Of a DNA stretch of 46,375 nt, positions 31,148 through 38,905 are shown in pieces (the stretch's first letter is position 1; each line of letters begins with the position of its first letter). The stretch is from Kiritimatiellia bacterium. Lineage in GTDB: Bacteria > Verrucomicrobiota > Kiritimatiellia > CAIVKH01. Location: NCBI GenBank assembly GCA_025054615.1, contig JANWZO010000017.1, positions 1 through 46,375 on the forward strand, in the 5' to 3' direction. The notes under the pieces were generated by a model. The model saw only the letters and a list, made by a program, of their open reading frames with translations. It did not search any database and was not told the DNA's origin. Made by a program: the position numbers and the translations under genes.

Positions 31148-31765
31148 GTGCTGCCAATTACGAAAAGCCATCCCTCGCGTTGGAGCCGTGGCGAGCTGGC
31201 CATTGCGGCAGCAATCGGCCTGCTTGCGCTAGCCATCGCCTGGCCCGGTTGCCGAACCATTCACGCTCGCCGTCAGTTGGCGATGGTCCGACATGATATC
31301 GCCACGCTGGAAAGGGCCTTGGTCCGATATTTTCGGGAATACGGAGCGTGGCCCGTCCCGCCGAGTGTATCGCCTGGCGATGCGCACTTTGGAGGACTGC
31401 GTTCGAATTCGGAAATCGTCAGGGTCCTTCGGGCCAAAATGGCCCCAGGTGACCCCGAGGACGCATTGAATCCGCAACGGATCGTTTTTTTTGATGCCGA
31501 TTCGTATCGGCCCGGAGCGTCGGGTCTTGACGAAGACGGCTCGTTCCTCGATCCGTGGGGGACTCCTTACCAGATTGCGCTCGACGGGGACTATGACAAC
31601 GCCGTTACGCCGTCCCACGGCTCGACGGAGCGAATCTTGGGTTCCGGAGTGGCGATCCGATCATTTGGGCCGGACCGCCTACCCGATACGGCCGACGACC
31701 TTCGCTCATGGAAACAGGGCGCCGATGAACGGGTCAGAGCCGACGCAGGGATAACTTGGGAATGA
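31148..31765 (+). CDS. GspG-like pilin-fold protein with non-canonical N-terminus
   Basis: A 205-residue protein that looks like a major pseudopilin but lacks a standard prepilin signal. A hydrophobic helix runs from G15 E16 LAIAAAIGLLALAIAWP and leads into RALVRYFREYGAWP. The C-terminal half has LDPWGTPYQIALDGDYDN and SFGPDRLPDTADDLRSW, the Ca2+-loop type of GspG. Aligning E16 with pilin Glu5 and the P 17 residues later with Pro22 places arginine (R11, 31178-31180) where the cleaved glycine should be. It may therefore not be processed by prepilin peptidase, or the start or frame may differ. The start is taken as GTG 31148. It lies 30 bases after pilC. Confidence 0.75.
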   Translation: MLPITKSHPSRWSRGELAIAAAIGLLALAIAWPGCRTIHARRQLAMVRHDIATLERALVRYFREYGAWPVPPSVSPGDAHFGGLRSNSEIVRVLRAKMAPGDPEDALNPQRIVFFDADSYRPGASGLDEDGSFLDPWGTPYQIALDGDYDNAVTPSHGSTERILGSGVAIRSFGPDRLPDTADDLRSWKQGADERVRADAGITWE

Positions 31766-31799
31766 TGAAACCGCTACCTTTTCCATTTATGGGCAGCAC

Positions 31800-31845
31800 G
31801 GCGCTTCTGCGCCCAGATTCAGAGGGAAACGCCTCTTCATGGCGT
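31800..31845. terminator. Possible bidirectional terminator between convergent genes
   Basis: Between the pilin-like gene (+) and trkH (-) are two small hairpins: GGCGC-TTCT-GCGCC (31800-31813) and ACGCC-7 bases-GGCGT (31829-31845). Neither has a clear T run, so this is suggestive only. Confidence 0.25.
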
Positions 31846-31856
31846 CCCACAGTGAT

Positions 31857-33308
31857 CTAACGTCGCCAGAATCGAGGGATCAGAATCACGAGCAGCGTGT
31901 ATAACTCCAGACGCCCGAGGAGCATGCAAACCGACAGCAGCGCCTTCGCGGCGTCCGGGAAGAAGGCGTAATTTCCTGCGGGGCCCACGCTGCCCAGTCC
32001 CGGACCCACGTTGCCAAGGCAGCTTACGGCCGCGGAAACGGCGGTCTTGAGATCGGGGGTGAAGGCCGCAAGCATCGCGGAAGCCGTCGCCCAGATGAGC
32101 GTGTAAATCAAGAAAAACGCCGAAATCATGGACACGATTTCGGGATCAATGATTTGGCGGCCGATCTTTATGTTGAAAATCGCCTGGGGCTGGATGAAGA
32201 GCTTGATCTCGCGAGAAACCTGTTTGGCCAGGACCAGAACCCGCACCACCTTGATGCCGCCGGCGGTCGATCCCGCGCAGCCGCCGATCAGCATCAGGCC
32301 AAAGAGCAGATATTGCGAAAGCGCCGGCCAGAGGGTGTAGTCGTGCGTCGTGAAACCTGTCGTGGTCATGATGGAAACGACGGTGAAAAGGATTTCCCGC
32401 AAGCCGGGGGACATTTCGCCGCCGTAGTTTCGGAAGCCAGCGTTGGCGAGGATCACGGCCGCCGCCGCTGCGAGGATGAGGATGTAGAGTCGCCATTCCC
32501 GGTCCCGCGCCCAAGCGGACCACTCACCGCGCAGCAGGCGCCAGTGGAGGGCGAAATTGATGCCGCTGAGGAACATGACGACGAGGATGATCCATTCGAT
32601 CGCTGGATTCCCAAATGCGGAAACGCTGGCGGACCGCGTGGAAAATCCGCCGGTCGCCGTCGTTGCAAAGGCATGACAAACGGCGTCAAACCACCCCATC
32701 CCGGCCCATCGAAGCAGAGCAATCGTGACGACCGTCAACCCGATGTAGACGCCCCAAAGGAGCTTGGCCGTTACCGCGATTCTCGGCGTGAGACGGTCTT
32801 TGGCGGGGCCCGCGGCCTCTGCCTTGTAGATTTGCATGCCGCCGGAACCGAGCAGAGGGAGGATCGCAACGCAGAGGACGAGAATCCCCATCCCCCCGAG
32901 AAACTGGGTGACCGCCCGCCAGAGTAGAATCGAGCGTGGCGCTGACTCAAGGTCGCTCATCACGGAGGCGCCCGTCGTGGTGAATCCGGAGACCGATTCA
33001 AACCACGCATCCGCCAACGAAGGGGTTGCACCCGACAGCACAAACGGAATTGCCCCCAGCAACGTGCTTGTCAGCCAGCCGAATGCCACCACGCCCACGC
33101 CGTCACGGCGATTCAGGTCCACCGGTCCCCGAGTGAATGCCCATAATGCGGCGCCGCTGGCCAGAGAGAAGCCGGCGGCCAGGGCAAAGGCGAGCTGGGC
33201 ATTCGGGGAATCGCCGAGCGCGGCTCCCACGCCAAGGCAAACGAGCATCGCCGCGCCCATGACAAGGGGCAGGAACGAAATCAGGTGGAAGACCGCGCGG
33301 AAGTTCAC
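31857..33308 (-). CDS. trkH: Trk/Ktr potassium uptake protein, TrkH
   Basis: TrkH is the membrane-spanning K+ channel subunit of the Trk system, gated by TrkA. The 483-residue protein has about ten hydrophobic helices and four filter loops, each centred on a glycine: SGFTTTGASV, FATTATGGFSTR, SIMTTTGFTT, and CLGNVGPGLGSVG. The GGCAGSTAGGIK run is also typical. ATG 33308. It begins 6 bases after trkA on the same strand, so the two are one operon. K+ uptake driven by membrane potential is known for the family. A Kv-type channel near 1462 may provide the opposite flux. Confidence 0.95.
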   Translation of the reverse strand: MNFRAVFHLISFLPLVMGAAMLVCLGVGAALGDSPNAQLAFALAAGFSLASGAALWAFTRGPVDLNRRDGVGVVAFGWLTSTLLGAIPFVLSGATPSLADAWFESVSGFTTTGASVMSDLESAPRSILLWRAVTQFLGGMGILVLCVAILPLLGSGGMQIYKAEAAGPAKDRLTPRIAVTAKLLWGVYIGLTVVTIALLRWAGMGWFDAVCHAFATTATGGFSTRSASVSAFGNPAIEWIILVVMFLSGINFALHWRLLRGEWSAWARDREWRLYILILAAAAAVILANAGFRNYGGEMSPGLREILFTVVSIMTTTGFTTHDYTLWPALSQYLLFGLMLIGGCAGSTAGGIKVVRVLVLAKQVSREIKLFIQPQAIFNIKIGRQIIDPEIVSMISAFFLIYTLIWATASAMLAAFTPDLKTAVSAAVSCLGNVGPGLGSVGPAGNYAFFPDAAKALLSVCMLLGRLELYTLLVILIPRFWRR

Positions 33309-33314
33309 GAATGA

Positions 33315-34664
33315 TCAGCCCCGAAACAAATCCTCCACGCGCTCGACCCCGCTCGGGAGGGCAAACAGCACCAGCCGATCCTGGATGCGCAACACAAGGT
33401 CGCCGGTGGGGGGCAGTACATTCTCCCCGCGCAGAACCGTCGCAATGACGATATCCTCCGGTACTTTTAGCGCGCGGATGGGCTTGTCGGCCCAACGATG
33501 TCCGGGCGCGATCACTACGTCGAGGAGCTCGCCCGGGAGATTGTGCAGCATGGCGGCCGCTTTCACGTTTTTCCCGCGCACAAAGTGAAGGATCGAGTTG
33601 ATCATCGACATGTGGGCGCTGACCGCGCGGTCCAGGAGGCTCAGGCTTCCGATGATCGGGACGTATTCCGGACGGGTCACTTGCGCCAGGGTGAATGCCG
33701 CGCCAGCCTTTTCGGCCAGAAGACAAATGATGATGTTGTTCTCATCGGAACCTGTGGCGGCCACAAATGCCGAACCTCGAACCACGCCGGCGTTTTCGAG
33801 CGTTTCCTGCTCCAGAGCATTGCCTTTGATGACGAGCGCCTTGTCTAGGGCCTGTGAGCAAAATTGTGCGCGTTCAGCGTCTCGCTCGATCAACACAACG
33901 GGCATGTCGGCCTTTTCCAACCGAAGAGCAATTTGCAGGCCAAGATCTCCTCCACCGGCAATGACCACCTTCTCGAAGCGTTTGTGTTCCGGGTGGGCCC
34001 ACTCGAGGAACGCGTTCACATCGTCCGGGGTGCCGCACAGATAAAGTTCATCGCCGATCATCAACTGGGTGTCCCCTCGGGGAATCATCAGTTCATTCGC
34101 GCGCATCAGAGCCATCATTCGGATACGTTGGAGCAGGTCGGGCCGCGGAAAATTCTTCAAGGTCTGAAGGATCAGCGGGCTGTCCATGTGGATTTTGAAG
34201 CCGACTGCCAAGACCCGGTTTTCAAACAAGTCGACCGCCTCGAGCGTTCCCGGCATGCGAAGGATAGTGAAAATTTCGTCGGCGCACTCCTCCTTTTGAC
34301 TGATCACCAGGTCGATCCCCATACGCCTGAGGTCAAATTTGGCCCGCGTATGGGTCAGATCGGGATTGGAAACCCGCGCGACCTTGTGCCGGACCCCCGC
34401 TGCGTTCGCGAACAGGCAGGCGAGGATGTTGACTTCGTCCCGGTCGGTCACCGCCACTAGCAAGTCGGTTTGGGACAAACCTGCCCGGTCCAGGACTCTG
34501 GGGCTCGAACCCTCGCCCGCGACCGCCTGGATGTCCAGTTGTGACGACAGCTCAGTCAGCGCCGACTCGTCCCGGTCGACAACGACAATATCGTGGCGTT
34601 CCTCGCTAAGTTTAGCGGCCAAATAGCGTCCGGCGTTGCCGGCACCTACAATCAGGATGCGCAT
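33315..34664 (-). CDS. trkA: Trk system regulatory subunit TrkA
   Basis: TrkA is the cytosolic nucleotide-binding ring of the Trk K+ uptake system; NAD(H), ATP or ADP bind its RCK domains. The 449-residue protein has two RCK units: N-terminal VGAGNAGRYLAAKLSEERHD with VVDRDE about 15 residues on, and a second Rossmann unit starting IAGGGDLGLQIALRLE. Each is followed by a TrkA_C domain (about 140-215 and 370-449). Length is normal (E. coli 458). It precedes trkH by 6 bases. The gap of about 170 bases to divergent psuG should contain its promoter; I see no clear box there. Confidence 0.95.
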   Translation of the reverse strand: MRILIVGAGNAGRYLAAKLSEERHDIVVVDRDESALTELSSQLDIQAVAGEGSSPRVLDRAGLSQTDLLVAVTDRDEVNILACLFANAAGVRHKVARVSNPDLTHTRAKFDLRRMGIDLVISQKEECADEIFTILRMPGTLEAVDLFENRVLAVGFKIHMDSPLILQTLKNFPRPDLLQRIRMMALMRANELMIPRGDTQLMIGDELYLCGTPDDVNAFLEWAHPEHKRFEKVVIAGGGDLGLQIALRLEKADMPVVLIERDAERAQFCSQALDKALVIKGNALEQETLENAGVVRGSAFVAATGSDENNIIICLLAEKAGAAFTLAQVTRPEYVPIIGSLSLLDRAVSAHMSMINSILHFVRGKNVKAAAMLHNLPGELLDVVIAPGHRWADKPIRALKVPEDIVIATVLRGENVLPPTGDLVLRIQDRLVLFALPSGVERVEDLFRG

Positions 34665-34835
34665 GAATAACGTCCAATTCGAAATTCAAAAGGAATATGC
34701 TGGACCAAGAGACCCGCGTCTTCAATCCCGAAAGCGCTCGACGGGGGACCAGCCCCCATTCAGGGTCAGGGCTGGATCTGGCTTCGTTGAGATGCTGGTT
34801 TGACGCGGGCCGAGACAACGCAAGAATGCTGCCTT

Positions 34836-35753
34836 ATGGATTTGATGTTCAGCCGCGAGACCTCGGGGGCGAGGCTGGAAGGTCGGCCGATCGTGGCCTT
34901 GGAAAGCGCCCTTCTCACGCACGGGCTTCCATTTCCGGCGAACCTCGAAACGGTCCAGAGGATGGAGGCCGCGATCCGCTCCGAAGGGGCCGAGCCCGCG
35001 CTCATCGCCGTGGTCGGGGGGCAGATCCGGATCGGCGTCGAGGCGGAGGACCTGGAACGGCTCGCACGCGGCAGATCGGCAAGAAAGTGCAGCGTTCGGG
35101 AACTGCCGATTGCCGCCGCGAGAAAGGAAGATGGAGGGACGACCGTGGCGGCAACCGCCTGGCTTGCCCATCTTGCCGGCATTCGGATCATGGTGACGGG
35201 GGGCATCGGTGGCGTGCATCGCGGTCAGCCGTTTGATGTGAGCGCCGATCTGGACGCGCTCGCCCGCACGCCGCTGATCGTGGTCTGCTCGGGGGCGAAG
35301 GCGATCCTCGATCTGCCTCTGACAATCGAGGCGCTCGAAACGCGGGGCGTGCCGGTTGTCGGATATGGATGCGATGAATTCCCCGCCTTTTACTCGCGAC
35401 GGTCGGGGTTGCCAGTTGATGTGCGGGTGGATACGCCGCAGGAGGTCGCGGATCTGGCGGTCGCGCGGGACAGTCTCGGATTGAGCGAGTCCCTTTTGGT
35501 GTGCGTGCCGGTTCCTAAGGAATTTGACATTCCGGCCGAGGAGATCGCCGACTCGGTTGCGCAAGCCGTAGCGGATGCGGAAAAGATGGGCATCCGGGGC
35601 AAGGCGATCACCCCATTTCTGCTCGCCCGCGTATCCGAGTTGACCGGCCAGCGAAGTGAGAGGGCGAACCGGGCCTTGCTGGAGAACAATGCGAGGGTAT
35701 CGGCTCAAATCGCGGCCGCGGTTCAGAGCCTCCCGCGCGCTCGCAACCGTTGA
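34836..35753 (+). CDS. psuG: Pseudouridine-5'-phosphate glycosidase
   Basis: PsuG cleaves pseudouridine 5'-phosphate to uracil and ribose 5-phosphate in the cytoplasm, in the catabolism of pseudouridine from RNA. The 305-residue protein has the family motifs: VALESALLTHGLPFP with E23, TGGIGGVHRG, FDVSADL with D138, CSGAKAILDL with catalytic-type K155, and NRALLENNARVSAQIA. These match E. coli Glu31, Asp149 and Lys166. ATG 34836 fits; TTG 34800 is upstream in frame. The kinase that makes the substrate (psuK, PfkB family) is not in the window. The stop lies immediately before two ABC permease genes. Confidence 0.94.
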   Translation: MDLMFSRETSGARLEGRPIVALESALLTHGLPFPANLETVQRMEAAIRSEGAEPALIAVVGGQIRIGVEAEDLERLARGRSARKCSVRELPIAAARKEDGGTTVAATAWLAHLAGIRIMVTGGIGGVHRGQPFDVSADLDALARTPLIVVCSGAKAILDLPLTIEALETRGVPVVGYGCDEFPAFYSRRSGLPVDVRVDTPQEVADLAVARDSLGLSESLLVCVPVPKEFDIPAEEIADSVAQAVADAEKMGIRGKAITPFLLARVSELTGQRSERANRALLENNARVSAQIAAAVQSLPRARNR

Positions 35754-35767
35754 GGGACATCCCGGCC

Positions 35768-37027
35768 ATGCTGCGGTACATCGCAAGGCGCCTGCTGCAA
35801 ATGATCCCGACGATGTTCGGCGTGATCCTCGTGACGTTCCTGCTGTTCAACTGGGTAGGGGGCAGTCCGGCCCGTATGAAGTTGGGGGATAAGGCCTCAC
35901 CGGCCGCGCTTGAGGAATTCGACGAAATTCGCGGATTCAACAAGCCGCTCATCTGGGGGCGTTATGTCAAAACTCGTGCATTGCCGGATGTCGATTTTGA
36001 CCTTGGGCCGGGCGGTTGGGCGGCAGGCGAGGGTGCGGTCTGGCACGGCGAAGTTCTTCGTGTCCCAGCGGGAGTGCCGTTGAAACCGCCGTTTGCGTTC
36101 GAGCCCCCGCGGGATCGGGCCCACGAGTGGCGGATCCGATGGCGGAACCCGGGAGAAAAACGCTGGCGCGTCGAGCGAGTGCCGGTGGCGAGAGGTGACG
36201 CGGCCGCTGACGCTCTCACAAGGTGGAGGAACGACCGTGAGCTCGAACTCGGATCGGTCGCCCTGCGGAGGGTTGTGGACGCGCCATGGGATTCGCAGTT
36301 GTTTTTCTTTCTCAAGCAGTTGGCTCGCCTCGATTTTGGCGTGTCCAGCAGCGCGAACCAGCCGGTCCGAGACCTCCTTCTGGATGGAATCGGCCCCACG
36401 ATCTCCCTGGCCCTTCCAATTCTGATGTTGGAGACGGCATTGGCGATTTCGCTCGGTCTGTATAGCGCTGTCTATCGGGGCCGTCTTCCGGACCGGATTC
36501 TCGTCATCGGATCCGTGGCCCTGATGAGCGTCAACTATTTGGTGTGGATCGTTGCCGGACAATATGTGCTGGCATTTCGTCTCGGATGGTTTCCCGTGTG
36601 GGGATTTGAATCGTTTGCCTATTTGTTGTTGCCCATTTTGGTCGGCGTAGTAAGCGGGCTTGGGGCCGGTGTCCGTTTTTATCGGACAATTTTGCTGGAG
36701 GAATTGAACAAGGATTATGTGCGGACAGCTTATGCCAAGGGGTTGAGCCGCGCGCGTGTTCTCTTCGTGCACGTACTCCGCAACGCTGCGGCGCCGATCA
36801 TCACGCAGGTGGTGCTCTCGCTGCCGTTTCTCTACACCGGCAGCTTGTTGCTCGAATCTTTTTTTGGGATTCCGGGGCTCGGTTATCTCAGCGTCAATGC
36901 GATCAATGAGAGCGATGTGGATGTGGTGCGCGCGGTGGTCGTGATCGGATCGGCGTTGTACCTCGTTGCCAATTTGATTGCCGATGTGTTGTGCGCGGCG
37001 GCGGACCCCCGCGTCAAACTCTCATGA
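35768..37027 (+). CDS. Dipeptide/oligopeptide-type ABC transporter permease (OppB/DppB type) with inserted domain
   Basis: A 419-residue inner-membrane permease subunit. The first membrane helix is at about 5-30 (IARRLLQMIPTMFGVILVTFLLF). The conserved periplasmic part begins (GFNKPLIWGRY) but then a stretch of about 110 residues is inserted before it resumes (SQLFFFLKQLARLDFG). The insert contains charged, beta-rich sequence such as HEWRIRWRN and EKRWRVERV. Standard helices follow, with the EAA loop DYVRTAYAKGLSRARVLFVHVLRNA that contacts the ATPase. OppB proteins usually have 306-340 residues. Start ATG 35768, or TTG 35750 overlapping the psuG stop. Partner ATPase and binding protein are not in the window. 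Confidence 0.88.
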   Translation: MLRYIARRLLQMIPTMFGVILVTFLLFNWVGGSPARMKLGDKASPAALEEFDEIRGFNKPLIWGRYVKTRALPDVDFDLGPGGWAAGEGAVWHGEVLRVPAGVPLKPPFAFEPPRDRAHEWRIRWRNPGEKRWRVERVPVARGDAAADALTRWRNDRELELGSVALRRVVDAPWDSQLFFFLKQLARLDFGVSSSANQPVRDLLLDGIGPTISLALPILMLETALAISLGLYSAVYRGRLPDRILVIGSVALMSVNYLVWIVAGQYVLAFRLGWFPVWGFESFAYLLLPILVGVVSGLGAGVRFYRTILLEELNKDYVRTAYAKGLSRARVLFVHVLRNAAAPIITQVVLSLPFLYTGSLLLESFFGIPGLGYLSVNAINESDVDVVRAVVVIGSALYLVANLIADVLCAAADPRVKLS

Positions 37028-37899
37028 CGTGGCTTCGACACCTGTGGAAGGCCGGCTGGCCGGAGCGGTTCGCTCTCTGCATCGTTGCGGCGTTTGCGGC
37101 CATGGCGGTTTACGGCGAGGTTGTGTATCGCCTGCATCGGATTTGGGATCAAACGCCTCCGTATCAGCTTCAAGACCTGGATCGCCGCCACCAGCCCCCG
37201 TCGGTGGAGCACTGGATGGGAACCGACGGGCTCGGACGCGATGTCTTCCAGCGTTTGGTACAAGGCGCGCGAATCGCGTTTTATGTCGGGATCATCACCT
37301 CGTGCATTGCCATCCCGATTGGGGTGCTGCTTGGATTGCTGGCCGGATATTTTGGTGGCAGGGTGGATGACGCGATTGTCTGGTTGTATTCAACGTTTGC
37401 AGCGATCCCCGGCCTGTTGTTTATCCTGGCTGTCTCGTTGGTCGTAGGGAAGGGGTTGCTCGGTGTGTTTCTAGGAATCGGGTTAACCACCTGGGTGGGG
37501 ATCTGCCGGCTCATTCGCGCGGAAACGATGTCGCACCGGGAACGGGCCTACGTGCAGGCTGCGCGCGTGCTGGGCTATTCCGCGCCGCGAATCTTGTTTC
37601 GGCACATTTTCCCCAACGTCTTTCATATCGTGCTGGTGACGTTTACACTCCGTTTTCCCGCTTCAGTAGGAACCGAGGTGTTTATGAGTTTCCTGGGTCT
37701 CGGCGTCCAGGGTGAGCCTTCGTGGGGCATCATGCTGAACGACGCCCGCGCACGGCTATGGCAGGGCGTGTGGTGGGAAATGACCTTCGTGACCGCCGCG
37801 ATTTTTTTGCTGGTGCTGTCCTTCAATATCCTTGGCGACCGTCTCCGTGATCTGCTCGATCCGAGAACACGGCTCGCCGAATCATCGGGAGCAGCTTGA
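37024..37899 (+). CDS. Dipeptide/oligopeptide-type ABC transporter permease (OppC/DppC type)
   Basis: A 291-residue second permease subunit. It has the OppC-type N-terminal helix, the conserved HWMGTDGLGRDVFQRLVQGARIAFYVG, five further membrane segments, and the EAA loop RERAYVQAARVLGYSAPRILFRHIFPN. The C-terminus FMSFLGLGVQGEPSWGIML and NILGDRLRDLLDPRTR is also typical. ATG 37024 overlaps the first permease stop as ATGA, so the two are a heterodimer made together. Peptide is the usual substrate of this class, but nickel, opines and other solutes occur, and the link with psuG is unexplained. Confidence 0.92.
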   Translation: MTWLRHLWKAGWPERFALCIVAAFAAMAVYGEVVYRLHRIWDQTPPYQLQDLDRRHQPPSVEHWMGTDGLGRDVFQRLVQGARIAFYVGIITSCIAIPIGVLLGLLAGYFGGRVDDAIVWLYSTFAAIPGLLFILAVSLVVGKGLLGVFLGIGLTTWVGICRLIRAETMSHRERAYVQAARVLGYSAPRILFRHIFPNVFHIVLVTFTLRFPASVGTEVFMSFLGLGVQGEPSWGIMLNDARARLWQGVWWEMTFVTAAIFLLVLSFNILGDRLRDLLDPRTRLAESSGAA

Positions 37900-37916
37900 T
37901 CGGGTGTAGGCGTCCG

Positions 37917-38120
37917 TCAGCGGTGCAGCCACCACCTGGCGCTCGCGGAGATAAAAAAGAGTCCTGAAAAAATCACTGTGACCATCAGGATGTGGCGGAT
38001 CCAGGTCTTTTGATACAGGATGTTTCCGTATTCGTGGACGAAATAAATCGCAAGGGCCCCGGCCGCCATAATCAGCAGGCCGGTGATCCACAATCCCCTC
38101 GATGAGTGAGGCGCGCGCAT
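37917..38120 (-). CDS. Small two-TM membrane protein at the end of the Bat cluster
   Basis: A 67-residue protein with two hydrophobic segments (about 9-27, GLWITGLLIMAAGALAIYF, and 43-60, MVTVIFSGLFFIS), each flanked by basic residues, and the end SARWWLHR. It is not recognised. ATG 38120 is 29 bases after the batE stop on the same strand and lacks a clear Shine-Dalgarno sequence. It is opposed by the end of the OppC gene 17 bases away. It is probably the last gene of the bat transcript, but whether it belongs to the system functionally is unknown. Confidence 0.6.
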   Translation of the reverse strand: MRAPHSSRGLWITGLLIMAAGALAIYFVHEYGNILYQKTWIRHILMVTVIFSGLFFISASARWWLHR

Positions 38121-38149
38121 ACGGCGAATGAATATATCTTGAGCTTCAA

Positions 38150-38905
38150 TTATTCCAATCGGACAATTTGGACTGCTTTTTGGGGAAGCCAACCCGACCG
38201 CGAACCATCCTGCACGCGAAGCCACTCGCCTTCGGTTGCGGTTACCCGCAAGGTAAATCCCTCGGGAACGTCAAAGTGAGGGGTCGCGTCGGGAAGCGGC
38301 GCGAAGAGGACCTGCTGGCCCGTCGCGGTAACAACTGCCCAGGGCTGCCGCTCATACCAGATCCAATATCCGACCCCGCATACGGCTACCAATGCCACCG
38401 CCAAAAGCAACCATCCGATGGAGCGAAGAAGGCGCGGAGCGCCGCGCATCAGCAGAGAGAGTATGAACAGGGCGGATCCCGCCCACCATGAAGCGGTGGC
38501 CGCGGATTCCCACTCGTCGCGCGAAAGGCGGGAAAACGCATACTCGAGCATCGAGGGGTCCGCGGGGGAGGGCAAGCCGCGGGATTCGCGAAGAAATCGC
38601 ACATTGGCCTGCGCATCCGGATCGCGGGGCGCCAACAGGAGGGCGCGGAGATAAGCGGCCATCGCCTCTCCCACACGTCCCTGCCTGGCCAGGGCATTCC
38701 CGAGGTTGAAGTGCAGCGCCGGCTCGGAAGGAAACTCGCGGATAAGCTCGCCAAAGATGCGTCCAGCTTCGGAGTAGTTTCCGTTGTCATAGGCCTGTTT
38801 GGCTGCGTCAAAACGTGATTCCGGTGATTCATCGCCGGCCTGTGCCGGCGGGGCGACAACAGACAGCCACCAGAGCGCCGCCAAGAGCCACGCAAGGCCT
38901 TTCAT
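38150..38905 (-). CDS. batE: BatE-like TPR and SH3 domain membrane protein
   Basis: A 251-residue protein with a signal peptide (LAWLLAALWWLSVVAPPAQA), two or more TPR units (about 30-105: FDAAKQAYDNGNYSEAGRIF and LHFNLGNALARQGRVGEAMAAY), and two hydrophobic segments (about 145-185). A bacterial SH3-like domain ends the protein (VVTATGQQVLFAPLPDA to GEWLRVQDGSRSGWLPQ). This order is that of BatE in Bacteroides aerotolerance operons. The start has GGAGG at good spacing and overlaps batD as ATGA. Such proteins are thought to act in the periplasm with BatA-D. Confidence 0.82.
   Translation of the reverse strand: MKGLAWLLAALWWLSVVAPPAQAGDESPESRFDAAKQAYDNGNYSEAGRIFGELIREFPSEPALHFNLGNALARQGRVGEAMAAYLRALLLAPRDPDAQANVRFLRESRGLPSPADPSMLEYAFSRLSRDEWESAATASWWAGSALFILSLLMRGAPRLLRSIGWLLLAVALVAVCGVGYWIWYERQPWAVVTATGQQVLFAPLPDATPHFDVPEGFTLRVTATEGEWLRVQDGSRSGWLPQKAVQIVRLE

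Noticed and set aside
34743-34757. GGGGG-ACCAG-CCCCC hairpin between trkA and psuG
   Set aside because: No T run on either strand and placed between divergent starts, so not a terminator; it may be chance.
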